Source: JBFJWU01 sp041623475 [NCBI: bacterium]
GTDB taxonomy: Bacteria; J088
Assembly (NCBI GenBank): GCA_041623475.1
Contig: JBFJWU010000250.1
Span: forward strand, 1-5,395
DNA length: 5,395 nucleotides
Reading direction: 5' to 3'
This document shows positions 1-5,395 of this stretch, piece by piece; positions within the stretch are counted from its first letter, which is position 1, and each line of letters opens with the position of its first letter. Both the position numbers and the translations under genes were made by a program. The notes beneath the pieces were generated by a model that saw only the letters and a program-made list of their open reading frames with translations, was not told where the DNA came from and did no database searches.

Positions 1-1176
1 CTGGTCGGCCAGCGGAGTTCCTTCGATGTAGTAAAGCGGATGGAAGTCAGCCAACGTTGGTTTGACATCCAGGACGTAGTCAATGGTCCGGCGTACGTGG
101 TCCGGTGTGTCACCGGGAAGGCCAAAAATATAGGTCAAGACAGTGGCAATACCCAACTGCCGACAGGTTTCAACATTTTCGCGAAGCGCCCGGGCTTCAG
201 CCGGGTTGCGATTGATATTGCGCAGGACGTCAGCATCAATTGACTGGGCTCCAAAGGAAATAAAATCCAGGCCAGCCCGGGCCATCTCGGCATAGACCTG
301 TGCCCGGCGACGGCCGTAGGCCAGCGGATGGATAATTGCCAGCCAGTTGATCTGATACGGGCGTTCCTGCAGGCGGGCGGCAAATTCAAGCGCCCAATCG
401 GCGTGGACGCCGAAAATGTCGTCGTGGAACAGGATGTACCGGACACCCAGTCGTTCCACGAGGTCGTCAATTTCCTCAAGCACATTGGCGACGCTGCGTT
501 GGCGGACCTGGGGGAAATGATCGGGCGACCCACAGAAAGCGCAGCGAAACGGACATCCCCGTGCGGTCATGACGCTGGCAATCGGAGTCCGGTAATTTAC
601 GCACAATGCATCGTAGTAGTTCTGGGTATCGATCGGGCGCCAATCGGGGAAGGGCAGTGCTTCGATCTGGGCAGAGGTTAGTAGCGGACGTTCGGGGGCA
701 CGGTTGACCTTGGCGTCGGTGCCGAGGACAACGGTCCCAGGCAGTCCGGCCGGCGATTGGCCGGATTTCAGGCGGTCCAGCAATTCGGGCAGCAGGTGCT
801 CCGCTTCGCCGACGGCAACGACGTCGGCGCCGGCCGACAGGTAATACTCGGCACCTTTGCGACCATCCGGGCCGCCGACAATGATTGTCCCGCTGTATTC
901 CTGGCGAAGCCGGCGAATATACTCGGCGTGGTGACGGCGGGTATTGGCAAATGAGTAGATGCCAACAGCATCAAACTGGCCGCTGATAATACGCCGGGTC
1001 CAGGTGTCTTCGTCAAACCGCTCGATCCGCTGGTCGATCAGCTCGGGCGTATAGCCGGCGTTGCGAACGGATGACGCCAGATACATCAGCCCCAGGGACG
1101 CACGGTGCTGAAACCGGTCGATCATCCCGTAGAACCCGGGCAGCTCGTTGGACAGGTAGCAAAGCGCGATTTTCAA
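1..1176 (-). CDS. Cobalamin-binding-type radical SAM protein, C-terminus beyond window edge
   Basis: The open frame gives 392 residues and runs off the left edge without a stop. Residues 1-140 look like an N-terminal B12-binding fold: an LKIALCYL first strand, VGIYS (71-75), IIVGGPD (98-104), and DVVAVGEAE (118-126), which matches the usual D-x-V-x-x-G-E-x-E ending of that domain. A linker follows, then the radical SAM core with the 4Fe-4S motif RGCPFRCAFC (C208, C212, C215; CxxxCxxC). Further family signatures are FHDDIF (250-255), FGAQSIDADVL (308-318) and FGLPGDTPD (351-359). The protein should bind S-adenosylmethionine at the cluster and perhaps a corrinoid, and act in the cytoplasm. Relatives include methyltransferases, methylthiotransferases and lipid or cofactor enzymes, so the substrate is unknown. 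The TTG start at 1176 is chosen because a Shine-Dalgarno precedes it and the domain's first strand begins directly there. The nearby ATG at 1184 is in another frame and stops after three codons. Confidence 0.9.
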   Translation of the reverse strand, partial: MKIALCYLSNELPGFYGMIDRFQHRASLGLMYLASSVRNAGYTPELIDQRIERFDEDTWTRRIISGQFDAVGIYSFANTRRHHAEYIRRLRQEYSGTIIVGGPDGRKGAEYYLSAGADVVAVGEAEHLLPELLDRLKSGQSPAGLPGTVVLGTDAKVNRAPERPLLTSAQIEALPFPDWRPIDTQNYYDALCVNYRTPIASVMTARGCPFRCAFCGSPDHFPQVRQRSVANVLEEIDDLVERLGVRYILFHDDIFGVHADWALEFAARLQERPYQINWLAIIHPLAYGRRRAQVYAEMARAGLDFISFGAQSIDADVLRNINRNPAEARALRENVETCRQLGIATVLTYIFGLPGDTPDHVRRTIDYVLDVKPTLADFHPLYYIEGTPLADQ

Positions 1177-1183
1177 AGGTCCA

Positions 1184-1188
1184 TCCCT
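1184..1188 (-). promoter_or_regulatory. Ribosome binding site deciding the TTG start of the radical SAM gene
   Basis: On the minus strand AGGGA lies about 7 bases before TTG at 1176. No in-frame ATG is available near the start of the conserved first strand; the first internal Met is residue 18. The site therefore supports a TTG start. Confidence 0.6.
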
Positions 1189-1197
1189 ATCCCCGGT

Positions 1198-1219
1198 GGT
1201 CCGGCGCAATGGCCGGACC
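1198..1219 (-). other. Hairpin between cstA and the radical SAM gene
   Basis: On the minus strand GGTCCGGC, a six-base loop CATTGC, and GCCGGACC form a perfect 8-bp G+C-rich stem. It starts 16 bases after the cstA stop codon and ends about 10 bases before the Shine-Dalgarno of the next gene. There is no T-tract after it, so it is a poor intrinsic terminator. It could protect the upstream message from 3' decay or lower expression of the downstream gene; nothing in the sequence decides between these. Confidence 0.55.
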
Positions 1220-1235
1220 CGGATTCTTCCCCCTA

Positions 1236-2975
1236 TCAGGATATCGCGACGTCGAGGTCCTCGGTCATTTCGCCACTGGCCCGCAGGCGACGGACCACCA
1301 CGACGGCTTCGAAAACCAGCCAGATGCCCAGCACCATCAGCAGGCTGCCGACCGCGAACAGTGGCCATTCGCCTTTGGCCAGGAACCCGCGGACATTGGT
1401 GAACATCGCACCCAGGGTCGATGCCAGCAGGAACACCATCGGAATGCCTGTCACCCACCACTGGCGCCCCCGTTGCAGCAGATACAGGGTGACGGCCAGC
1501 AGGGCCAATCCCGCCAGCAACTGATTGGTCGTGCCAAACAGCGCCCACAGGGACAGACCGGCGGGTTTACCATTGATCTTGTAAAACGCGAAAAATGCGA
1601 TCGCAGCTACGGCAGCCAGGCTGGACAGGTAGCGATTGGACATGAACTTCAGGCCAATGGTCTCTGACATTTCCTCGATGTTGTAACGCAGCAATCGCGT
1701 CGCGCTGTCCAGCGAGGTCAAGGCGTAGCTGACGACAATCACGCTGACAAATGACGCGCCCGTATGCCGGTCGATGCCCAGTGCCGTCAAAAATGTTGAG
1801 GCTCCGGAAATAAACCCACCGACCTTGGCGCCCAGGCCCTGAACAGCGCCCCAGTTGGCGTACTGTGCCTGCCAGGATTCGGCGTTCATGACGCCGGCGG
1901 TGGTGGCCAGTACAGCGATCAGGCCCAATAGCGACTCGCCGATCATCCCACCATAGCCGATGGCGCGGGCATCGGTTTCCTTGTCCAATTGCTTGGCTGT
2001 GGTGCCGCTGGACACCAGGCTATGAAACCCGGATGCCGCACCGCAGGCAATCACAATAAACACAAATGGGACCAGGCTGGGCGCACCCTCGGGGTTGGGT
2101 CGAAATGCCGGGGCGGCAAATTCGGGTTGCATGACAAACAGGCCAACGTACAACCCTGTCAGGCCGACATACAGTAGCAGGCTGTTCAGGAAATCCCGCG
2201 GCTGCAGCAGGCTCCAGACCGGCAAAACGGATGCCAGGAATGCGTACGCCAGCAGGATCCGGCTCCAGCCATCAATTCCCGGGGCCACGGCCGGGTCGCC
2301 CAGACCAGTCGCGTCCAGAAATCCCTGACTTTTGGAATACCACGTCAGGATCAGCACAGCGACAAAACCGATTGGCGTCATGACCCGCCAACTGACACCT
2401 TTCTTAAAACCCAGCCAGCCGATTATCGCAGCCACTGCCATTAATCCGAATGACGGCATGACCGCCTGCGGGAAATGGATGTGGGCCTGGGATGGATCCG
2501 GTGCCGGACTGAACAGGAACGCAATAACAAATACAAAAACACCCATCGCCAGGGCGACCAGGAAAAAGATGATCAGGTGGAATAGCGTTTTGGCCCGGGG
2601 ACCAATGATTCCTTCGGCGACCGCACCGATGCTTTTGCCTTTGGCCCGGCTGCTGAGGACCAGTGCGCCAAAATCATGGACGCAACCGACCAGCAAAGAT
2701 CCCAGGACAACCCACAGCATTGCCGGCAGCCAACCCCAGATTACGGCTACGGCAGGGCCCAGCATGGGGGCCAGGCCAGCGATTGACGCGTAATGGTGAC
2801 CGAACAGGACCGCTTTGCGCGTCGGGACGTAGTCGACGCCGTCGTTCAACGCGTGGGCGGGTGTCTGCACGTCGGGACGCAGCCCGAAAACTTTTTCAGC
2901 CAGGTACCGGGAATAGTACCGGTACCCCAGCCAGTAGACGATCAGTGCGATGCCGGCAGGAATCGCCGCATTCAT
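1236..2975 (-). CDS. cstA: CstA-family carbon starvation / peptide or pyruvate transporter, short form
   Basis: This 579-residue polytopic inner-membrane protein is nearly all hydrophobic helices joined by short loops. It begins with a membrane segment (residues 1-20), followed by the family hallmark DGVDYVPT (45-52) and FGHH (58-61). Other hallmarks are VHDFGALVLSSR (99-110), CGAASGFHSLVSSGTT (311-326), DSATRLLRY (423-431) and LFGTTNQLLAGL (479-490). CstA and its relative BtsT take up peptides or pyruvate in enterobacteria, where CstA is induced by carbon starvation; the substrate here cannot be read from the sequence. Enterobacterial CstA is about 700 residues, so this is one of the shorter family members, and it looks complete rather than truncated. 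The ATG start is fixed by an AGGAGG five bases upstream. The reading frame ends in tandem stops, TGA then TAG. It lies 102 bases after the porin and 59 bases before the radical SAM gene, all co-directional, so shared transcription is possible. Confidence 0.93.
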   Translation of the reverse strand: MNAAIPAGIALIVYWLGYRYYSRYLAEKVFGLRPDVQTPAHALNDGVDYVPTRKAVLFGHHYASIAGLAPMLGPAVAVIWGWLPAMLWVVLGSLLVGCVHDFGALVLSSRAKGKSIGAVAEGIIGPRAKTLFHLIIFFLVALAMGVFVFVIAFLFSPAPDPSQAHIHFPQAVMPSFGLMAVAAIIGWLGFKKGVSWRVMTPIGFVAVLILTWYSKSQGFLDATGLGDPAVAPGIDGWSRILLAYAFLASVLPVWSLLQPRDFLNSLLLYVGLTGLYVGLFVMQPEFAAPAFRPNPEGAPSLVPFVFIVIACGAASGFHSLVSSGTTAKQLDKETDARAIGYGGMIGESLLGLIAVLATTAGVMNAESWQAQYANWGAVQGLGAKVGGFISGASTFLTALGIDRHTGASFVSVIVVSYALTSLDSATRLLRYNIEEMSETIGLKFMSNRYLSSLAAVAAIAFFAFYKINGKPAGLSLWALFGTTNQLLAGLALLAVTLYLLQRGRQWWVTGIPMVFLLASTLGAMFTNVRGFLAKGEWPLFAVGSLLMVLGIWLVFEAVVVVRRLRASGEMTEDLDVAIS

Positions 2976-2980
2976 GCCAA

Positions 2981-2986
2981 CCTCCT
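2981..2986 (-). promoter_or_regulatory. Strong ribosome binding site of cstA
   Basis: A perfect AGGAGG on the minus strand lies five bases before the ATG at 2975. It fixes the start codon and suggests efficient translation. Confidence 0.85.
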
Positions 2987-3019
2987 GAAGGCAGGGTTGA
3001 ACTTGCTGTTCAGTTTAGT

Positions 3020-3040
3020 CGACCGGTGCTGTTCCGGTCG
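3020..3040 (-). other. Hairpin in the porin-cstA gap
   Basis: CGACCGG and CCGGTCG form a perfect 7-bp stem around a seven-base loop. It begins 37 bases beyond the porin stop on the minus strand. The bases after the stem on that strand (ACTAAACT) are not a T-tract, so this is not a convincing intrinsic terminator. A second, weaker 5-bp stem (TGAAC/GTTCA, 2998-3012) lies just downstream. Such structures often cap the 3' end of a highly expressed porin message while allowing some read-through, but that role is inference. I see no clear promoter for cstA in the 102-base gap. Confidence 0.5.
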
Positions 3041-3077
3041 CCGTAGCACGTTCAGGCCCAAGGGGATCCGGGCGGAT

Positions 3078-4325
3078 TTAGAAATCAACCTGGATCCGGG
3101 ACTGGACAATATGGGCCTGGTCCAGGCCATCGACGTCTGCCAGAATGTAGTTGGTCATCAGTCGCGTATTCGGGTTCAAATACCAGTTGACTGCTGCGGT
3201 AAAGTCCAGCAGGCCGGTACCGGTTGACTGTCCGTCGGCAACATCGACCTGCGAAATACGGACAGCGACCTCCCAGGCGCCAATACCGCCATCGCCGACA
3301 TTATCTTTCGGCTTGACGCGACTGAAGACCGTCTTCTTGAATGGTCGCTTTTCGCCGGTCAGGAAGTAGCCGACCTGGGCATACCATCCGTGCAGTGTTG
3401 TGTCAGTGAATCCGACCGGTGCGGCGTTGGAAACATTGACGAATTCGCCCGACACATGAAGGGAATCGTAGACAAACGCCAGTTCCGCACCTGCCATGTA
3501 CTGGTTGTCCGTCTCAATGTCGCCTGTCGTGACATATTTTTGGGCCAAATGTGCTTCTGGCCGAAAGGCATAGTCCACGGGTCCGTCGACATTGCGATAG
3601 CGAAAACTGCCGCCGATGTGCAGCAGGTCGCCATCATCCGACCAGGGCAGCAGAGACAGGCGTGTCGTCGTTGCATAATTCCGGTTGCCGATGCCAATGC
3701 CCTTGCCTTCCTTGAACAAGCCAACATCAAGGATCACCCTGTCTTCGGCAAACGACTGGGCGGTTGCAATTCCGATATTCCGGCCCGGACCAAATGTTTC
3801 CGGCAGTGCACGTTCCAGGAACGTGATGTATTTGCTGCTCGTCGGTCCGTCCAGTCCGAACTGTTCCTGGAAGTGCCCGAACTTCAGGTAGCCCAGGCCG
3901 GGGATGTCCTTGACCTTGATATAGGTGTCCTTTACAGGGTCGCTGGATACCAGGTCATACTGGAATTTGTACTCGATGTTTTTGTAGATCGTGCCGCCCA
4001 GGTAGAAACGCATCCGGCGAAACTCGATTCCGGATTCGCTTTGCAGGCCGGTCAAGTTGTCGTCCGCAAAAAAGGCCCAATCCGCCTGGATCCGGCCGCC
4101 GATAGCCAGTTTGAAGTTGCCGTCGTTTGAGTCGAACCGAAGGCCGTTTTTCCAGTAGACCCGGAAATCGGTTGCATCGGCACCGGGCTTGTCTGTTTCG
4201 ACGGACAGTGTTTCCTCGTCACCACGATCAGCGGCCGTGGTATCCGTGTCCGTTGCGTCATCGGCGACGGCAGGTGATGTCAGCATCATCGCCGCCATTA
4301 ATATCAGCAGTTTTTCAAAATTCAT
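3078..4325 (-). CDS. Phosphate-selective outer-membrane porin, OprO/OprP family
   Basis: This 415-residue protein has a signal peptide: MNFEK, a hydrophobic stretch to residue 18, then AVA at 19-21 with cleavage likely before D22. Residues 22-52 form an acidic, threonine-rich linker. A beta-barrel of alternating strands follows and ends in F415, the usual C-terminal residue of outer-membrane barrels. Family signatures are FRRMRFYLGG (102-111), LKFGHFQEQFGLD (147-159), the basic stretch GYFLTGEKRPFKK (319-331) with SRVKPK (335-340), GAWEVAVRIS (349-358) and AVNWYLNPNTRL (378-389). In Pseudomonas, OprP and OprO are trimers carrying phosphate and pyrophosphate or polyphosphate across the outer membrane through an arginine/lysine ladder. 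Which of the two substrates applies here is not decidable. The ATG is set by an AGGAGGT five bases upstream. The gene is divergent from a PhoU-like/PiT gene pair, which fits a phosphate role. Confidence 0.92.
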   Translation of the reverse strand: MNFEKLLILMAAMMLTSPAVADDATDTDTTAADRGDEETLSVETDKPGADATDFRVYWKNGLRFDSNDGNFKLAIGGRIQADWAFFADDNLTGLQSESGIEFRRMRFYLGGTIYKNIEYKFQYDLVSSDPVKDTYIKVKDIPGLGYLKFGHFQEQFGLDGPTSSKYITFLERALPETFGPGRNIGIATAQSFAEDRVILDVGLFKEGKGIGIGNRNYATTTRLSLLPWSDDGDLLHIGGSFRYRNVDGPVDYAFRPEAHLAQKYVTTGDIETDNQYMAGAELAFVYDSLHVSGEFVNVSNAAPVGFTDTTLHGWYAQVGYFLTGEKRPFKKTVFSRVKPKDNVGDGGIGAWEVAVRISQVDVADGQSTGTGLLDFTAAVNWYLNPNTRLMTNYILADVDGLDQAHIVQSRIQVDF

Positions 4326-4330
4326 TCCCG

Positions 4331-4337
4331 ACCTCCT
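4331..4337 (-). promoter_or_regulatory. Strong ribosome binding site of the porin gene
   Basis: AGGAGGT on the minus strand lies five bases before the ATG at 4325, a near-perfect match to the anti-Shine-Dalgarno. This fits an abundant outer-membrane protein. Confidence 0.85.
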
Positions 4338-4365
4338 CGTCGCAGACCCATATGTATCAGGATCT

Positions 4366-4376
4366 GTTTGTCAAAC
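4366..4376. repeat. Perfect 11-base palindrome in the porin leader
   Basis: GTTTG-T-CAAAC is a perfect inverted repeat with a one-base centre. It lies in the presumed untranslated leader of the porin, about 40 bases upstream of its start codon. Its function is unknown: it could be a small operator, a leader stem or chance. Confidence 0.35.
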
Positions 4377-4424
4377 CTGTAATGTCGCTGGTGTCCAAGC
4401 CCGCAGGCGATTCCATTATCGTGC

Positions 4425-4437
4425 GATAGAATCTATC
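4425..4437. repeat. Perfect 13-base palindrome over the porin -10 candidate
   Basis: GATAGA-A-TCTATC is a perfect inverted repeat centred on 4431. It covers the -10-like hexamer proposed for the porin promoter. It is the mirror-position counterpart, within a base, of the longer palindrome at 4486-4504, although the two sequences differ. It could be a repressor site. A 13-base perfect palindrome alone is not strong evidence. Confidence 0.45.
4430..4435 (-). promoter_or_regulatory. Candidate -10 element of the porin promoter
   Basis: On the minus strand TAGATT matches four of six positions of TATAAT. It starts 8 bases after the outward-pointing pair of 11-base-spaced half-sites. That is close to the place where a -10 box sits in PhoB-activated promoters, which lack a good -35. 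No convincing -35 is visible. The leader to the start codon would be about 100 bases. Confidence 0.4.
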
Positions 4438-4443
4438 TGATAT

Positions 4444-4483
4444 ACGTTAGGGAAATGTTAAGACTCTAACAAACAGCTAACAA
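4444..4483. promoter_or_regulatory. Divergent operator of four 11-base-spaced half-sites, Pho-box-like
   Basis: Reading the plus strand, the four 7-mers are ACGTTAG (4444-4450), ATGTTAA (4455-4461), CTAACAA (4466-4472) and CTAACAA (4477-4483), each separated by four bases. The first two carry GTTA and the last two carry its complement TAAC. The cores at 4446, 4457, 4467 and 4478 are exactly symmetric about 4463.5. Each pair is thus a tandem direct repeat with an 11-base period, the geometry of OmpR-family PhoB/PhoP sites. The TAACA-like core resembles Bacillus and cyanobacterial Pho boxes more than the enterobacterial TGTCAT form. Flanking genes for a phosphate porin and a PhoU-like/PiT pair support a phosphate regulator. 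The repeat pattern is seen directly; the regulator's identity is inferred. Confidence 0.6.
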
Positions 4484-4485
4484 TT

Positions 4486-4504
4486 GTCTGGAATAATTCC
4501 AGAC
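4486..4504. repeat. Perfect 19-base palindrome over the phoU-like gene's -10 candidate
   Basis: GTCTGGAAT-A-ATTCCAGAC has nine-base arms with a one-base centre at 4495 and no mismatch. It begins three bases after the last half-site of the operator and covers the AATAAT hexamer proposed as the -10. A dimeric repressor bound here would block the promoter. If transcription starts further upstream, it could instead form a stem in the leader. It is not a convincing terminator: it lacks a T-tract and lies in front of a gene. Confidence 0.6.
4492..4497 (+). promoter_or_regulatory. Candidate -10 element of the phoU-like/pit promoter
   Basis: AATAAT matches five of six positions of TATAAT and starts 8 bases after the last half-site. 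This is the mirror image of the candidate on the porin side. No clear -35 hexamer is present, as expected if an activator bound to the half-sites replaces it. The leader to the start codon would be about 65 bases. Confidence 0.45.
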
Positions 4505-4559
4505 GTGACTAATTGCGGCAGGCCTGCCACATCGATTTCGGGCCGCGTTCGCGGAAATT

Positions 4560-4563
4560 GGAG
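4560..4563 (+). promoter_or_regulatory. Ribosome binding site deciding the phoU-like start
   Basis: GGAG lies six bases before the ATG at 4570. It favours this ATG over an in-frame TTG at 4513, which would add 19 residues unlike the family's N-terminus and has no good site before it. Confidence 0.7.
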
Positions 4564-4569
4564 AGCAAA

Positions 4570-5244
4570 ATGTCTGACTGGATGTCGAAATTGTTTGCCC
4601 GAAGCCCTTTCGGGCCGTTCCAGGACCATATGCGCAAGGTTCAGGAATGCATCGACTTGTTGCCTGAGCTGGCCAAGCAGATGAAAGAGGGTGACGGTGC
4701 GGCCGTGCTGGAGGTGGCCAAACGGATCAGTCAGCTGGAACACGACGCCGATGAAATTAAAAATCAGATACGGGATAACCTGCCCAATACGCTGTTCCTG
4801 CCGGTGGGCCGACGGGACCTGCTGGACGTGCTCAGCGCCCAGGACGCCATCGCCGACGAAGCCGAGGATGTGGCCGTGGTGGCAACCATGCGAACGCTGC
4901 GGCCGGACGACCAACTATTCCAGTTGCTGTCCAAACTGGTGGACCAGGTCATGGAAACGGCACGAATGGCCGGCCGGATTGTCGAGGAACTGGACGAACT
5001 GGTTGAGTCCTCGTTCTCGGACAAGGAGATGGCCCGTGTCCACGCTGAGATCAACTCGTTGGGACGGCTGGAGCACGAGGCCGACAAGACACAAGACCAG
5101 ATTACCCGTCGGGTTTATGAACTTGGAGAGGACTGGCCCGCGCCCGATTTCTTTGCGTGGATGAAAGTCATCCAGACGTTCAGTGACGTGGCCAACGCCG
5201 CCGAGAGAATGGGCAACCGTTTGCGCACATTTGTAACACGCTGA
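4570..5244 (+). CDS. PhoU-like DUF47/TIGR00153 family protein, probable PiT partner
   Basis: This 224-residue, all-helical cytoplasmic protein is of the usual length for the family. It starts MSDWMSKLFARSPFGPF and carries the two PhoU-type acidic repeats: LEHDADEIKNQI (56-67), with the E-x-x-x-D pattern at E57-D61, and LEHEADKTQDQI (167-178), with E168-D172. Between them AQDAIADEAED (90-100) is a further conserved acidic segment, and DVANAAERMGNRL (206-218) closes the last helix. In PhoU proteins such acidic clusters bind metal ions. Family members are commonly encoded directly before a PiT phosphate transporter, as in the orfA-pit pair of Sinorhizobium meliloti, and are thought to modulate it; the mechanism is not settled. 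The PiT gene follows 59 bases downstream on the same strand, so an operon is likely. The gene is divergent from the porin across a shared control region. Confidence 0.92.
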   Translation: MSDWMSKLFARSPFGPFQDHMRKVQECIDLLPELAKQMKEGDGAAVLEVAKRISQLEHDADEIKNQIRDNLPNTLFLPVGRRDLLDVLSAQDAIADEAEDVAVVATMRTLRPDDQLFQLLSKLVDQVMETARMAGRIVEELDELVESSFSDKEMARVHAEINSLGRLEHEADKTQDQITRRVYELGEDWPAPDFFAWMKVIQTFSDVANAAERMGNRLRTFVTR

Positions 5245-5294
5245 CCTTGCGTGTTTGATAGATTTGACCTTTATGCGACAGAAAACGATCTTAC

Positions 5295-5298
5295 GGAG
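5295..5298 (+). promoter_or_regulatory. Ribosome binding site of the pit gene
   Basis: GGAG lies five bases before the ATG at 5304. The preceding 59-base gap shows no promoter or terminator that I can support, consistent with co-transcription with the PhoU-like gene. Confidence 0.65.
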
Positions 5299-5303
5299 CT
5301 GAC

Positions 5304-5395
5304 ATGGATCCCATACTGATAGCCGCGCTGATTTTTGGACTGTACATGGCCTGGAATATTGGCGCCAATGATGTAGCCAATGCCATGGGGACCTC
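5304..5395 (+). CDS. pit: PiT-family inorganic phosphate transporter, N-terminal fragment
   Basis: Only the first 30 codons and part of another are in the window; the right edge cuts the gene. The translation MDPILIAALIFGLYMAWNIG followed by ANDVANAMGTS contains the first membrane helix and the PiT signature GANDVANAMGTS (residues 20-31). In this family the signature forms part of the phosphate and cation binding site. PiT proteins are inner-membrane symporters that bring in phosphate with protons or sodium, usually as a metal-phosphate complex in bacteria. The coupling ion cannot be told from this fragment. Position directly after a TIGR00153 PhoU-like gene is the common arrangement for the family. 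Confidence 0.93.
   Translation, partial: MDPILIAALIFGLYMAWNIGANDVANAMGT

Noticed and set aside
1071-1667. Plus-strand open frame rich in Gln, Gly and His, crossing the cstA and radical SAM genes
   Set aside because: It is antisense to two well-supported genes. Its composition is what one expects from the complement of their codons.
3020-3040. Hairpin considered as a porin intrinsic terminator
   Set aside because: The stem is good but no T-run follows on the transcribed strand, so it is listed only as a structure.
3390-4130. Long plus-strand open frame (246 codons) antisense to the porin
   Set aside because: It lies wholly inside the porin gene, which has clear family signatures, a signal peptide and a strong ribosome binding site. 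The antisense translation shows no recognisable domain.
4517-4528. 12-base palindrome GGCAGGCCTGCC in the phoU-like leader
   Set aside because: It is short, G+C-rich and has no room for a loop without losing half the stem. It is not clearly beyond chance.
4513-4569. Upstream TTG start adding 19 residues to the phoU-like protein
   Set aside because: The ATG at 4570 has a well-placed GGAG and gives the normal family length and N-terminus. The extra residues look like untranslated leader.
4477-4914. Minus-strand open frame of 145 codons antisense to the phoU-like gene
   Set aside because: It overlaps a convincing DUF47 gene and the control region, and has no domain I recognise.

Overview
The window reads as a piece of a Gram-negative chromosome of moderately high G+C content. 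The evidence for Gram-negative is an outer-membrane porin with a signal peptide and a terminal phenylalanine. Shine-Dalgarno sequences are strong and AGGAGG-like, and spacers between genes are short. I cannot fix the phylum from the sequence: a proteobacterium is plausible, and other Gram-negative phyla with OprP-type porins are also possible.

Layout. Positions 1-4325 hold three genes on the minus strand, transcribed right to left: a phosphate-selective porin (OprO/OprP family, 3078-4325), a short-form CstA carbon-starvation transporter (1236-2975), and a cobalamin-binding-type radical SAM protein (1-1176) that runs off the left edge. Its gene has a TTG start and no stop inside the window. 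Gaps between these genes are 102 and 59 bases, and each contains a perfect-stem hairpin without a T-tract. Positions 4570-5395 hold two genes on the plus strand: a PhoU-like protein of the DUF47/TIGR00153 family (4570-5244) and the first 31 residues of a PiT-family inorganic phosphate transporter (from 5304, cut by the right edge).

The 244-base divergent region 4326-4569 is the most notable part. Four GTTA/TAAC half-sites lie at exact 11-base steps within each pair, and the pairs are mirror images about 4463.5. Each outward-pointing pair is followed, after 8 bases, by a -10-like hexamer for the gene it faces, and each hexamer lies inside a separate perfect palindrome. The 11-base tandem spacing is that of PhoB/PhoP (OmpR-family) operators. 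The genes on both sides act on phosphate: a porin for the outer membrane, and a PhoU-like partner plus PiT transporter for the inner membrane. My reading is a two-way phosphate-responsive control region for an envelope-spanning phosphate uptake module, with the CstA and radical SAM genes possibly carried on the porin transcript. The gene families are well supported. The control model is inference.
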